Source: Deinococcus yavapaiensis KR-236
Lineage (GTDB): Bacteria > Deinococcota > Deinococci > Deinococcales > Deinococcaceae
DNA: 64,000 bases
Assembly: GCF_003217515.1 (NCBI RefSeq)
Contig: NZ_QJSX01000002.1
Coordinates: 269,242 to 333,241, forward strand
Direction of reading: 5' to 3'
A model generated the notes under the pieces. The model saw only the letters and a list, made by a program, of their open reading frames with translations. It searched no databases and was not told the DNA's origin. This document shows positions 7,965 through 16,594 of this stretch, piece by piece. Positions within the stretch are counted from its first letter, which is position 1. Each line of letters begins with the position of its first letter. Position numbers and translations under genes: made by a program.

Positions 7965-8848
7965 AGCGTGCCCTTGTGACCGGTGCTACTGGCTTTCTTG
8001 GGCAGCGGCTCGCAAGAAGGCTACGGGAGTCCGGATGGAATGTATGGGCCTTTGTGCGCGAAGACGTGGGTCAAGTGCATCAAGCGCTCGAACGAGACGG
8101 CATTCGGCTGGCCGTCGGCAATCACCGTACACTACTCCAGTCTGTGCGGCCCGACATCGTGTTTCACCTTGCCACGCTGTTTATCGCCGAGCACACTTCC
8201 GAACAAGTCGAAGCGCTCGTTGACGCCAACATAAAGTTTGGCGCGCAGCTGCTGGAGGCGATGAGGGAAGCTGACGTAGAACGGCTCGTAACTGCCGCTT
8301 CCTTTTGGCAATTCGACGAGCACGGCGACGTTCTCCCGCTCAACCTTTACGCGGCTACCAAGCAAGCCTTCGACGTCCTTGTTCGCTACTATGAGGATGC
8401 CTACGACTTGCGTTCGACTACGCTCGTACTGTACGACACGTACGGTGAAGGCGATGCTCGTCGCAAGCTTCTCCGCTTGTTGCGCGACGCCTTACACTCG
8501 GGTGAGACGCTGCGCATGTCGCCCGGCCAGCAGCAAATTGACCTTGTGCACGCAGACGACGTCGCTCGAGCGTTCGTGCTCGCAGCTGACGGTCTTCTCG
8601 ATGGTTCCTTGCCTTCGGGGCATCACTTCGTCGTGTCCAGCGGCGCTCCCATGACGGTCCAGTCCTTAGTGGCTGAGGTACGGCGCGTCACTGGCAAGGA
8701 CTTGAAGGTGGAGTGGGGAGCACGACCTTACCGTCATCGCGAGCGGATGAAGTTGTGGCAGGGAGGAGAGCGCCTTCCGGTTTGGCACCCATCGGTCAGC
8801 TTGTCAGAGGGATTGCGGCGCTATTTGCTGGAAGAGCATGACAAATGA
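7961..8848 (+). CDS. NAD(P)-dependent sugar 4-reductase, probably for CDP-3,6-dideoxyhexose
   Basis: A 295-residue SDR-family protein. TGATGFLGQRLARRL is the nucleotide-binding loop at the very N-terminus, and NLYAATKQAFD supplies Tyr-X3-Lys. The NLYAATKQ form and the WQFDEHG region recall CDP-abequose/paratose synthases (RfbJ/RfbS), which reduce the 4-keto group of CDP-3,6-dideoxyhexulose. The GTG at 7961 makes a GTGA overlap with the preceding stop, as elsewhere in the cluster. An ATG at 7946 is also possible. Which dideoxyhexose is produced cannot be decided from sequence. GC begins to fall here. Confidence 0.75.
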   Translation: MKRALVTGATGFLGQRLARRLRESGWNVWAFVREDVGQVHQALERDGIRLAVGNHRTLLQSVRPDIVFHLATLFIAEHTSEQVEALVDANIKFGAQLLEAMREADVERLVTAASFWQFDEHGDVLPLNLYAATKQAFDVLVRYYEDAYDLRSTTLVLYDTYGEGDARRKLLRLLRDALHSGETLRMSPGQQQIDLVHADDVARAFVLAADGLLDGSLPSGHHFVVSSGAPMTVQSLVAEVRRVTGKDLKVEWGARPYRHRERMKLWQGGERLPVWHPSVSLSEGLRRYLLEEHDK

Positions 8849-10080
8849 AGCCTTTGTTGAAGAAAGCAGCTACCCTCCTGCTCGGCTCCGGCTTGTCCAA
8901 CCTCAGCGGTCTTTTGGTCTTCACGTTCGTCGTTCGCTTCGCAAGCAAAGAAGACTACGGTGTTTATGCCTTCACGCAGAGCCTGCTTGTCTGGTCGGCG
9001 ATTCTCGTGCAATATGCCATGTCGATCACCGGCACAGCACTTATCGCGCGCGAACCCCACAACCGGGTAGCGGAAACGACGTCGTCGATCTTGTGGCTGC
9101 GCTTCGCGATCGCATGCGTGGTCGGGGTGCTGTTTCTAGTGCTTGCCCTGAGTAGCGAGGGCTTGGAGCGCGCGTTGTTCCTCACCAACATTCCTCTCTT
9201 GTTCGCTGCGGCCCTACAACTTGACTTCCTTGCCCTCGCGCAGGAGCGCGTAGGGGTCTTGTCGAGCACACAAAGCGCCGCAGCCCTTTTCTATGTCGTC
9301 GCGTCCGTCGCAAGCCTCGTTTCAGGAGCACCCCTATGGTGTCTGCCGCTGTTTCAGGCGATCGGCCAACTTGGATCAGCGTGGATGCAACGGGGGCACT
9401 TGCTATCGTCGGGAACTTTGATTGATTTTCGCGGAGCACGTGAGCAAGCGATGTATTTGTTTCGGGTAGGGTGGCCTGCGACCGCCGCCCAGTTCGTGCT
9501 GCTTGGATACTACAGCGTCGATCTCTTGACGTTGCGGTTGACGTCACACGTGAGTACTGCCAGTCTAGGCGAGTACGCGGCGACAAGCCGGCTCATGCAG
9601 GCAGGTATATTGCCCCTTGCGGCGATCGCTAATGCTCTCGCGCCTCGCTACGGCGCCTCGGTCGGCCGCGCACATGATCTCATGACTACCGTTCGGGCGT
9701 TTTTGCACCTTGCGCTCGTTATTGGCGTGCTCGGTGGGGTGGTATTCGCTTCGCTCGCGCCTTGGACACTTGAAGCGATCAGCGGTCGGCAGATGTGGGA
9801 AGCGCGCGAAGTTGCTAGCATCTTTGGGCTCGTTTATTTCGTAATTGCCCTTCACTCGCCGTTTTCGATAGCTTTGGCGTACGCAGGGTCGCGCAACGCT
9901 TATCTAGTCGCAAACACTTTGACGTTTCTCAGCACACTCGCCTGCTGTCTCGTGTTGGTGCCTACCTTTGGACTCGTCGGTGCCGCCTGGTCTCTGTGCA
10001 TCGGTGTGCTCGTCTTGGTATCTTATTCGTTTCTAGCATACCGATCTCTACTGCGATCATTTGAAGGAGGCCGAGCGTGA
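8845..10080 (+). CDS. Wzx-type oligosaccharide flippase
   Basis: A 411-residue integral membrane protein with about 12 hydrophobic segments over its whole length and a MATE/polysaccharide-exporter-like N-terminus (LLLGSGLSNLSGLLVFTFVVRFASKEDYG region, about 10-40). These proteins turn undecaprenyl-linked repeat units from the cytoplasmic to the outer face of the membrane. The ATG overlaps the upstream stop by 4 nt, and the stop shares GTGA with the next glycosyltransferase. Base composition is less GC-rich than the flanking housekeeping genes. Confidence 0.85.
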   Translation: MKPLLKKAATLLLGSGLSNLSGLLVFTFVVRFASKEDYGVYAFTQSLLVWSAILVQYAMSITGTALIAREPHNRVAETTSSILWLRFAIACVVGVLFLVLALSSEGLERALFLTNIPLLFAAALQLDFLALAQERVGVLSSTQSAAALFYVVASVASLVSGAPLWCLPLFQAIGQLGSAWMQRGHLLSSGTLIDFRGAREQAMYLFRVGWPATAAQFVLLGYYSVDLLTLRLTSHVSTASLGEYAATSRLMQAGILPLAAIANALAPRYGASVGRAHDLMTTVRAFLHLALVIGVLGGVVFASLAPWTLEAISGRQMWEAREVASIFGLVYFVIALHSPFSIALAYAGSRNAYLVANTLTFLSTLACCLVLVPTFGLVGAAWSLCIGVLVLVSYSFLAYRSLLRSFEGGRA

Positions 10081-11069
10081 AACCTACCATCAGTATTCTG
10101 ATTCCGACCTACAACCGTGTAGGTTTGCTGAAGAAGTCGTTGCTTAGTGCACTCTCACAGGATTTTGAGGATTTTGAAGTTGTCGTTAGCGACAACGCAT
10201 CAACCGACGACACCCCTATCTTTCTCCAAGAGATGCTTAACGGAGCTGGACATCCTCGCTTAAAGGTGGTGCGGCAATCTTCTAATATCGGTATGGCACG
10301 AAATTGGGATGTGCTTGTGAAATTAGCGCGTGGTCGCTTTTTCCTCGTATTGTCTGATGACGACGTTCTCGAGCCGTCGGCACTTCGTGTCCTTTATGAT
10401 GCACTAACTCAAACCTTTGAGGCTCCGCTCGCCTTCTGTGCAGTGCGGGGCATTGACGAAGCTGACGAAGTCAAGTTCACTCGATCGGCGCCAAACGGCT
10501 CTCTCGATGCCTTGAGCTTTGCCTACGGCGTCTTGAGCGGCCGATTTTATCCTTGTTTATGCGCTACACTTTATGATCGCGAGAAGTTCATGGCCACCTT
10601 GAGTTTTTCAGGAAGCCAGTGCCAGATGGCGATGGATACTGTTGTACTGTTAAAGCTAGCCCTTCGTTATAGAAATGTAGGGTCAACATCCACATTTGCG
10701 AGTTGTTACCGTATTCATAATAACAGCGCCTCCAGTTCTTCGAGCATTGACTTATGGATGCGAGACATGGAGTTGCTAGCTCAAGAAGTCGAGCTAGAGG
10801 CTGCATCTGTGTTGCAGGACGATTTGGAACGTGCACAGCTAAAGCAATGGCTTGAGGTGTATCGTGCGCACATGCTTCGGCACCTGTTGCTCTCCTCGCC
10901 TCGCCCAAACCGTACGATCTTCGAGGCATATATGAAGCACACGTCGAAATTGACAGTTCTAGGTATATGGGACATGGTAATTCTGACTGCTCGCCTCATT
11001 ATACCCACTCCTATAGAGGCAATCTTAAAACGCATGCGTACGATAGTCTATCCACAATCTGTACTCTGA
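10077..11069 (+). CDS. family 2 glycosyltransferase
   Basis: A 330-residue GT-A fold transferase. It opens with ISILIPTYNRVGLLKKSL, then VVVSDNASTDDT (nucleotide-sugar binding), and has LVLSDDDVLEPSAL containing the metal-binding DxD. It is expected to add one sugar to the lipid-linked repeat at the cytoplasmic face. The GTG start at 10077 has AAGGAGG about 7 nt upstream and overlaps the flippase stop. The donor sugar is unknown. The gene is AT-rich compared with the rest of the window. Confidence 0.85.
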   Translation: MKPTISILIPTYNRVGLLKKSLLSALSQDFEDFEVVVSDNASTDDTPIFLQEMLNGAGHPRLKVVRQSSNIGMARNWDVLVKLARGRFFLVLSDDDVLEPSALRVLYDALTQTFEAPLAFCAVRGIDEADEVKFTRSAPNGSLDALSFAYGVLSGRFYPCLCATLYDREKFMATLSFSGSQCQMAMDTVVLLKLALRYRNVGSTSTFASCYRIHNNSASSSSSIDLWMRDMELLAQEVELEAASVLQDDLERAQLKQWLEVYRAHMLRHLLLSSPRPNRTIFEAYMKHTSKLTVLGIWDMVILTARLIIPTPIEAILKRMRTIVYPQSVL

Positions 11070-11133
11070 CGCCCATTGTAAATTGCAGAAAGCGTTGTAT
11101 GAGTAAGAGTGGAATGTAGTGAGGTGCAACGAG

Positions 11134-12228
11134 ATGTTGAAGATTTTGTACGTAATGCACATTGATTGGGATTGGATCAAACAACGTCCCCAATATCTAG
11201 CCGAGGAACTTGCTAAGGAAGCAGACGTGCATGTGGTATTCTTGCGCTCCTTTCGCCGCCCTCACTTGGGAAAAAACAATTCTTCATTGAAGCGCACTCC
11301 GCTTGTACCTGTTCCATGGAGGTACGCTTTCGGCTTTGCTTGGCTTGATTCCATAATTAATACAATTGTACTTTATTATATTTTAATTTCAATGCGTCCG
11401 GATGTGTTATGGTTAACGCATCCTTTGATGCAGAAGTATATTCCGCAATTTGTGCTCAGTAAATTGTATTGTGTGTATGATGTCATGGATGATCATGTAT
11501 TGTTGCGAACGGGCAAGGTGTCGCGCAGTCAAATAGCACGAAGCGAAGCTGCGCTCGTCCACGAAGCAGAGCTAATGTTTGCCTCTAGTGAGCACCTTCG
11601 CGCAAAGTTGCTCGAGCGTTATGGCTCGGAGCTTATCGTGCATCTTATTCGTAATGGAGTTGACACCTCAATTATATCGACTGCAGAACAGCAGGTGTCG
11701 AGACGCCAAGATGTCAAGTCTGAAGTGACTAACCAATCGTGCAGCCTCTTGTACATTGGGACGGTCTCGCACTGGATCGACTATCCTTCAATCCTTGATA
11801 CGCTTAAGCAGTTTCCGAATCTCGTCTTCCACTTCGCGGGACCACCGGAACATACTATCGAACATGAACGTGTGAAATATCTCGGCGTATGGCCGCACGA
11901 GCGACTTCCTGAACTTGTCGCTCGATACGACATCCTTATTATGCCATTTATTGTCAATGAGATGATTGCCAGCGTAGACCCAGTGAAATTGTACGAATAC
12001 GTTTCGTTTCATAAGCCCATTATTGCCAGTAGCTACCCTGAGATAGAGCGCTTCAGCCCATTCGTGGAATTTTACTCACTTGAGAAACCCCTTGCTCAAG
12101 TTGTGCGAGATCTGCTTAAGCGTGGTGTGCGGCCAAATTACGAACTTTCGGATGCACACCATTTCCTTGGGCTCAACTCTTGGCGGAGTCGGGTGAAGCT
12201 TATTCTGAAGTTGCTCAATAGTAGATGA
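11134..12228 (+). CDS. GT4-like glycosyltransferase
   Basis: A 364-residue GT-B fold transferase. N-terminal DWDWIKQRPQYLAEEL and C-terminal FAGPPEH, YLGVWPHERLPELVARYD and DPVKLYEYVSFHKPIIAS are the nucleotide-sugar-binding half of GT4-type enzymes, in which the Glu-X7-Glu region is often partly kept. The ATG at 11134 is favoured over an in-frame GTG 15 nt earlier because GAGGTG lies 7 nt before it. The segment around 11340-11400 is the most AT-rich stretch in the window, well below the local average. Donor and acceptor are unknown. Confidence 0.8.
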   Translation: MLKILYVMHIDWDWIKQRPQYLAEELAKEADVHVVFLRSFRRPHLGKNNSSLKRTPLVPVPWRYAFGFAWLDSIINTIVLYYILISMRPDVLWLTHPLMQKYIPQFVLSKLYCVYDVMDDHVLLRTGKVSRSQIARSEAALVHEAELMFASSEHLRAKLLERYGSELIVHLIRNGVDTSIISTAEQQVSRRQDVKSEVTNQSCSLLYIGTVSHWIDYPSILDTLKQFPNLVFHFAGPPEHTIEHERVKYLGVWPHERLPELVARYDILIMPFIVNEMIASVDPVKLYEYVSFHKPIIASSYPEIERFSPFVEFYSLEKPLAQVVRDLLKRGVRPNYELSDAHHFLGLNSWRSRVKLILKLLNSR

Positions 12229-13160
12229 TGAATATGGCTAAAAACTATGAAATCGTTGTTGCTACATACAATGGGGCGCCTTTCCTTTCGGCGCAACTCG
12301 ATTCTCTGCTCCCGCAACTTGGTTTAGCGGGGTGGATCACGATTCGTGATGACGGCTCAAGCGACGATACGTCATCGCTTATTGAGGACTATGCCCGTCA
12401 ATACCCGGCGCACATTCGTGTGCTGTCAGGAGCGCCTTCAGGAAGCGCTAGAGATAACTTTGGCTTACTTTTGCAAAACGCTACCGCTGACTATGTGTTC
12501 TGCAGCGACCAAGACGATGTATGGCTGCCCGACAAGGTGGAACGCTTGTTGCGGGTAATGCTTGAACACGAGATATCGCTTGGCCCCAGTACGCCCCTCC
12601 TCGTTCACTCCGACCTACTGGTTGTTAACGATAACATGCACATCCTCGCTAATTCGCTTTGGCGCTATCAAAAGCTAGATCCTACTTGGGGTAACTCGTT
12701 CGCGCTCTTGTTAACTCAGAATGTGGTAACAGGTTGCGCAATGCTAGTCAATCGAGCGTTGCTTGAAGCAGCACTACCCGTTCCCATACAAGCCGTGATG
12801 CATGACTGGTGGCTCGCGCTTGTCGCTTGTGCCCTCGGGCGCGTCGTAGCTGTGCCAGAGCCGCTTGTGTATTACAGGCAGCATGGGCAAAATGATGTAG
12901 GTGCTAAACGCTTCAACGCGCACTATATTCTGAACCGTTTTACACGCTTGCGAAGTGGGGAAGTGACGGGGCTTGCTCGACTCTCACTGCAAGCAGAAGC
13001 GTTCGCGATCCGATTTGACGGAACATCCTCGGCAAGCACGGCTAGGATGTTCGCGCAGTTGCCGCGTCTGCCGCGTTGGCAGCGACGACTTCAAATCGTT
13101 CACCATGGATTTTGGAAGGTAGGTTTCGCTCGAAACCTCGGATGGCTCCTGTGGGCGTGA
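12225..13160 (+). CDS. family 2 glycosyltransferase (rhamnosyltransferase-like)
   Basis: A 311-residue GT-A transferase. EIVVATYNGAPFLSAQLDSLLPQ, IRDDGSSDDT and VFCSDQDDVWLPDKVERL are typical of the bacterial rhamnosyl/alpha-L-transferase subgroup of GT2, and a C-terminal MHDWWLALVA segment also fits. Given the complete dTDP-rhamnose set 1 kb downstream, rhamnose is a likely donor, but this is inference. The ATG forms an ATGA overlap with the upstream glycosyltransferase. Confidence 0.82.
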   Translation: MMNMAKNYEIVVATYNGAPFLSAQLDSLLPQLGLAGWITIRDDGSSDDTSSLIEDYARQYPAHIRVLSGAPSGSARDNFGLLLQNATADYVFCSDQDDVWLPDKVERLLRVMLEHEISLGPSTPLLVHSDLLVVNDNMHILANSLWRYQKLDPTWGNSFALLLTQNVVTGCAMLVNRALLEAALPVPIQAVMHDWWLALVACALGRVVAVPEPLVYYRQHGQNDVGAKRFNAHYILNRFTRLRSGEVTGLARLSLQAEAFAIRFDGTSSASTARMFAQLPRLPRWQRRLQIVHHGFWKVGFARNLGWLLWA

Positions 13161-13180
13161 CTATTCTCTTGGTACTCTGA

Positions 13181-14125
13181 ATGTGTGAGCTTAAAGAACC
13201 CAAATTGGTGAAAGTGGGTATCATCGTACCCACTTTAAATCCAGGCATACAGGCTGAGGCTTTGATAAGCGCTGTAAGTAAGCAGACACTTCAGCCGTTG
13301 CTACGCGTGGCTATAGATTCCGCGTCCACGGACGATTCGGTGCGGTTATGGCGTGAGGCGGGTTGGGACGTGTTGGAGATTGAGCGTGGACGATTCGACC
13401 ATGGGGGCACACGTAACTTTGCCGCTCACTATGCGAGTGAAGCGGATGTCCTCGTGTTTCTTACCCAGGACGCGCAGCCCATCTCTCGGGACTGGCTGAA
13501 ACGTCTCGTCGCACCCCTCGCATCGGGTGAAGTAGCAGCAACATTCGGGCGGCAACTGCCCAGGCCACAAGCAAGCCTTTTTGAACGATATGCGCGGTTC
13601 TTCAACTACCCGCCCGTGTCACATCGTATGACACGGGCGGACATTCCTACGCGAGGGGTGAAGGCGTTCTTTTTCTCGAACGTCTGTTCAGCCGTACGGC
13701 GGGACGCATTTTTTAAGGTGGGCGGCTTCCCCGAGCGGACGATCATGAATGAGGACATGTTACTCGCTGGGCGATTTCTTAAGCATGGATACGCTATAGG
13801 GTACGTCGCTGACGCACCCGTGATGCACTCGCATGAGTACACGCTCGCACAGCAGTTTCGACGGAATTTCGACGTGGGTGTTTTCTTCGCCGACTTTGCA
13901 GAGGAATTGGAGGGCGCGTCCGTCGGGCGGGAAGGCGTACGGTTCGTACTAGGTCAGACAAAATACGCTTTGAGGCACGGCAGACCAGATCTGCTCCCAG
14001 TCGTGGTGGTGGAAGCCGCTGTGAAGTACACAGCGTTTCAAATTGGGAAGCGGCACGCCTTTCTGCCACGCCGTGTGAAGCAGGTGCTAAGTATGCATAA
14101 GTACCACTGGGAGAAACAAGGATAA
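13181..14125 (+). CDS. rhamnosyltransferase-like family 2 glycosyltransferase
   Basis: A 314-residue GT-A protein. VGIIVPTLNPG, DSASTDDSV, then RGRFDHGGTRNFAA and FLTQDAQPIS are characteristic of RfbN/RgpF-style rhamnosyltransferases, and MNEDMLLAGRFLKHGYAIGYV is the acceptor-side signature. ATG 13181 has no clear Shine-Dalgarno. An in-frame GTG at 13208, immediately before KVGIIVPT, could be the true start. It ends 2 nt before the rfbB ATG, so it leads directly into the dTDP-rhamnose genes. GC content rises again in the second half. Confidence 0.82.
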   Translation: MCELKEPKLVKVGIIVPTLNPGIQAEALISAVSKQTLQPLLRVAIDSASTDDSVRLWREAGWDVLEIERGRFDHGGTRNFAAHYASEADVLVFLTQDAQPISRDWLKRLVAPLASGEVAATFGRQLPRPQASLFERYARFFNYPPVSHRMTRADIPTRGVKAFFFSNVCSAVRRDAFFKVGGFPERTIMNEDMLLAGRFLKHGYAIGYVADAPVMHSHEYTLAQQFRRNFDVGVFFADFAEELEGASVGREGVRFVLGQTKYALRHGRPDLLPVVVVEAAVKYTAFQIGKRHAFLPRRVKQVLSMHKYHWEKQG

Positions 14126-14127
14126 AC

Positions 14128-15150
14128 ATGAAGAACATTCTCGTCACAGGCGGATGCGGTTTCATCGGCAGCAACTTCGTTCGATACTGGTTGTCGAATC
14201 ACTCGGACCGGATCGTCGTTCTCGACAAGCTGACCTACGCGGGACGTCGAGAAAACTTGGATGATCTCTGGAGTGACGCGCGCCTAAGCCTGGTCGTCGG
14301 CGACATCGCCGACGGCGATCTCGTGCGGCGCGTGTGCCGCGAGCAAGGCGTAACGACGGTCGTCAACTTCGCCGCCGAGACGCACGTCGATCAAAGCATC
14401 CTCGGCCCCCTCGTCTTCACCGACACCAACGTGCGCGGCACGCACGTCCTGCTGGAAGTCGCGCGCGAGCTGAACTTGCGCTTTCACCACATCAGCACCG
14501 ACGAGGTCTACGGCCATATCCCGGACGGACACCAAAGCGTCGAGCCCGATTCTTTGGCGCCACGCTCTCCGTACAGCGCGTCGAAGGCGGCGGCCGATCA
14601 GCTCGTGCAAGCGTACTTCATCACGTACGGCCTTCCCGTCACCATTACGCGCGGCGCGAACAACGTCGGTCCGTATCAGTACCCGGAGAAGGTCGTCCCG
14701 CTCTTCGCGACGAACGCCCTACTCGGCGAGCCGCTGCCGGTGTACGGGGACGGAGGGCAAATGCGCGATTACGCGCACGTGCTGGATCACTGCACGGGCA
14801 TCGAGGCCGTGCTGCAACACGGACGACTCGGCGAGGTGTACAACGTCGGGACGGGCCGCGAGATGACGAACATGGAGATGGTCGAGATCGTCCTCGACAC
14901 GCTGGGCGCGTCGCGCGACTTGATTCGTCACGTCGCCGACCGCCCCGGGCATGATCGCCGTTACAGCATGAACGTCGACAAGTTGCGCGCCCTCGGATGG
15001 CAACCACGCTTCGACCCGCGCGAGGCCGTTGCCGAGGCCACACGCTGGTACGCCGAGAACCGCGCTTGGTGGGAGCCCATTCGGAGCGGTGAGTTCCGCG
15101 CGTACTACGAGCGCCAATACGCCGAACGCTTGGCGCGGGCGAACTCGTGA
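14128..15150 (+). CDS. rfbB: dTDP-glucose 4,6-dehydratase
   Basis: A 340-residue NAD-dependent SDR that forms dTDP-4-keto-6-deoxyglucose, the second step of dTDP-L-rhamnose synthesis. TGGCGFIGSNFVRYW (about 6-20) binds NAD; STDEVYGHIPDG holds the catalytic Asp-Glu pair; YSASKAAADQL gives Tyr-X3-Lys; and RGANNVGPYQYPEK is an RfbB fingerprint. The length is typical. It overlaps the GTG of rfbA by 4 nt. High GC returns in this gene, matching the genome backbone rather than the preceding transferases. Confidence 0.95.
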   Translation: MKNILVTGGCGFIGSNFVRYWLSNHSDRIVVLDKLTYAGRRENLDDLWSDARLSLVVGDIADGDLVRRVCREQGVTTVVNFAAETHVDQSILGPLVFTDTNVRGTHVLLEVARELNLRFHHISTDEVYGHIPDGHQSVEPDSLAPRSPYSASKAAADQLVQAYFITYGLPVTITRGANNVGPYQYPEKVVPLFATNALLGEPLPVYGDGGQMRDYAHVLDHCTGIEAVLQHGRLGEVYNVGTGREMTNMEMVEIVLDTLGASRDLIRHVADRPGHDRRYSMNVDKLRALGWQPRFDPREAVAEATRWYAENRAWWEPIRSGEFRAYYERQYAERLARANS

Positions 15151-16058
15151 CGCGGCGCGGCATCATTTTGGCGGGCGGCTCGGGGACGCGCCTGTATCCG
15201 GCGACGCTCGCCGTTTCCAAGCAGTTGCTGCCCATCTACGACAAGCCGATGATCTATTACCCGCTCACGACGCTGATGATGGCCGGGTTGCGAGACATCC
15301 TCGTGATTTCCACGCCCGAGGACACGCCTCGCTTTCGCCAGCTTCTGGGAGACGGCTCGCAGTGGGGCATGTCGCTGTCGTACGCGGTGCAATCCAAGCC
15401 CGAGGGACTCGCTCAAGCCTTCGTGATCGCCGAAGACTTCTTGCAAGGTGGCCGAAGCACCCTCATTTTGGGTGACAACATCTACTACGGGCACGATCTC
15501 GTGTTGAAGTTGCGTGAGGCCGGCCGCCAAGAGCGGGGAGCGACGGTCTTCGCGTATCAAGTGAGCGATCCCGAGCGGTACGGCGTGGTGGAGTTCACGG
15601 CCGAGGGCCGAGTCGTTTCGATCGAGGAAAAGCCGAACGAACCGAAGTCGAGCTTCGCCGTGACCGGCTTGTACTACTACGACGAGCACGTCGTCGACAT
15701 CGCGAAGACCTTGAAGCCCTCGTGGCGTGGCGAGTTCGAGATCACCGAGGTGAACAACGCCTACCTGCGAGAAGGATTGCTGGACGTCCAACTGCTGGGC
15801 CGAGGCTTCGCGTGGCTCGATACGGGCACGCACGAGAGCATGCTGGAGGCGAGCGCGTTCATTCAGACCATCGAGCACCGCCAAGGCGTGAAGGTCGCTT
15901 CCCCGGAGGAGATCGCGTGGCGGCAGGGTTGGATCAGCACGGAGGACGTATTGGCGCAAGCGCAGCGATTCTCGAAGAATCAGTACGGCCAGTACTTGAT
16001 GCGTGTATGCCGTGAGCCTCGTTGGGGCGCATCGGCCGGAGAGGAGGGCGCACAGTGA
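15147..16058 (+). CDS. rfbA: glucose-1-phosphate thymidylyltransferase
   Basis: A 303-residue short-type RmlA that makes dTDP-glucose, the first step of the rhamnose pathway. LAGGSGTRLYPATLAVSKQLLPIYDKPMIYYPL-type motifs start at residue 8, with GDNIYYGHDL and EEKPNEPKS later in the core. TGTHESMLEA near the C-terminus is also conserved. The start is GTG 15147 with a GTGA overlap on rfbB. An extra long-type RmlA fragment lies at 1-234, so this genome has at least two such activities. Confidence 0.95.
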   Translation: MTRRGIILAGGSGTRLYPATLAVSKQLLPIYDKPMIYYPLTTLMMAGLRDILVISTPEDTPRFRQLLGDGSQWGMSLSYAVQSKPEGLAQAFVIAEDFLQGGRSTLILGDNIYYGHDLVLKLREAGRQERGATVFAYQVSDPERYGVVEFTAEGRVVSIEEKPNEPKSSFAVTGLYYYDEHVVDIAKTLKPSWRGEFEITEVNNAYLREGLLDVQLLGRGFAWLDTGTHESMLEASAFIQTIEHRQGVKVASPEEIAWRQGWISTEDVLAQAQRFSKNQYGQYLMRVCREPRWGASAGEEGAQ

Positions 16059-16594
16059 AAATCGAGTTGGCACCGGAATTCGCGCAGGCATTGTCGTTCG
16101 AGTCGTACCCGAGCGCGCCCGCGATCGAAGACGTCTGGACGCACGCGCTGCGCAAGAACCGAAGCGAAAACGGCGCGTTCATGGAGTGGTTGCGGTTGGG
16201 TGACGCGGGCGTTCAGCTGCTGCCCGGCGAGCTCGTGCCGCGCCAGATCAGCGTGTCGTGGGCGGCGCCCGCACGCATCAACGCCTTTCACATTCACGTG
16301 AAGGAAGTGCAGAACGAAATCTGGTGCGTCATCGGCGGGCAGCTCGTGGTCTGGCTTGTGGATTGCCGTGCAGGGTCGAGCACGCTGGGCGTACGACGTA
16401 AACTCGTGCTGTCGGGCGAGCAACCGACGTTGCTGTACATTCCGAGCGGCGTCGCGCACGGATACCAGGCGGGACGGGACGGAGCCACTCTTCTGTACGC
16501 GATGGACGCTCAGTTCGACCTTGCCGACCCCAACGAGGGGCGCTTGCCGTGGAACTTCTTCGGCGCGTCCCTGTGGGACGAGGACCGAGGGTGA
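16055..16594 (+). CDS. rfbC: dTDP-4-dehydrorhamnose 3,5-epimerase
   Basis: A 179-residue cupin-fold epimerase that inverts C3 and C5 of dTDP-4-keto-6-deoxyglucose. FHIHVKEVQNEIWCVIGGQLVVWLVDCRAG and LLYIPSGVAHGYQAG are the core strands. The sequence departs from canonical RfbC: the RGLHFQ motif is replaced by an INAFHIHVKE segment, so it belongs to a divergent subgroup. The GTG at 16055 has GAGGAGG upstream and overlaps rfbA. Its place between rfbA and the reductase gives the functional call. Confidence 0.82.
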   Translation: MKIELAPEFAQALSFESYPSAPAIEDVWTHALRKNRSENGAFMEWLRLGDAGVQLLPGELVPRQISVSWAAPARINAFHIHVKEVQNEIWCVIGGQLVVWLVDCRAGSSTLGVRRKLVLSGEQPTLLYIPSGVAHGYQAGRDGATLLYAMDAQFDLADPNEGRLPWNFFGASLWDEDRG

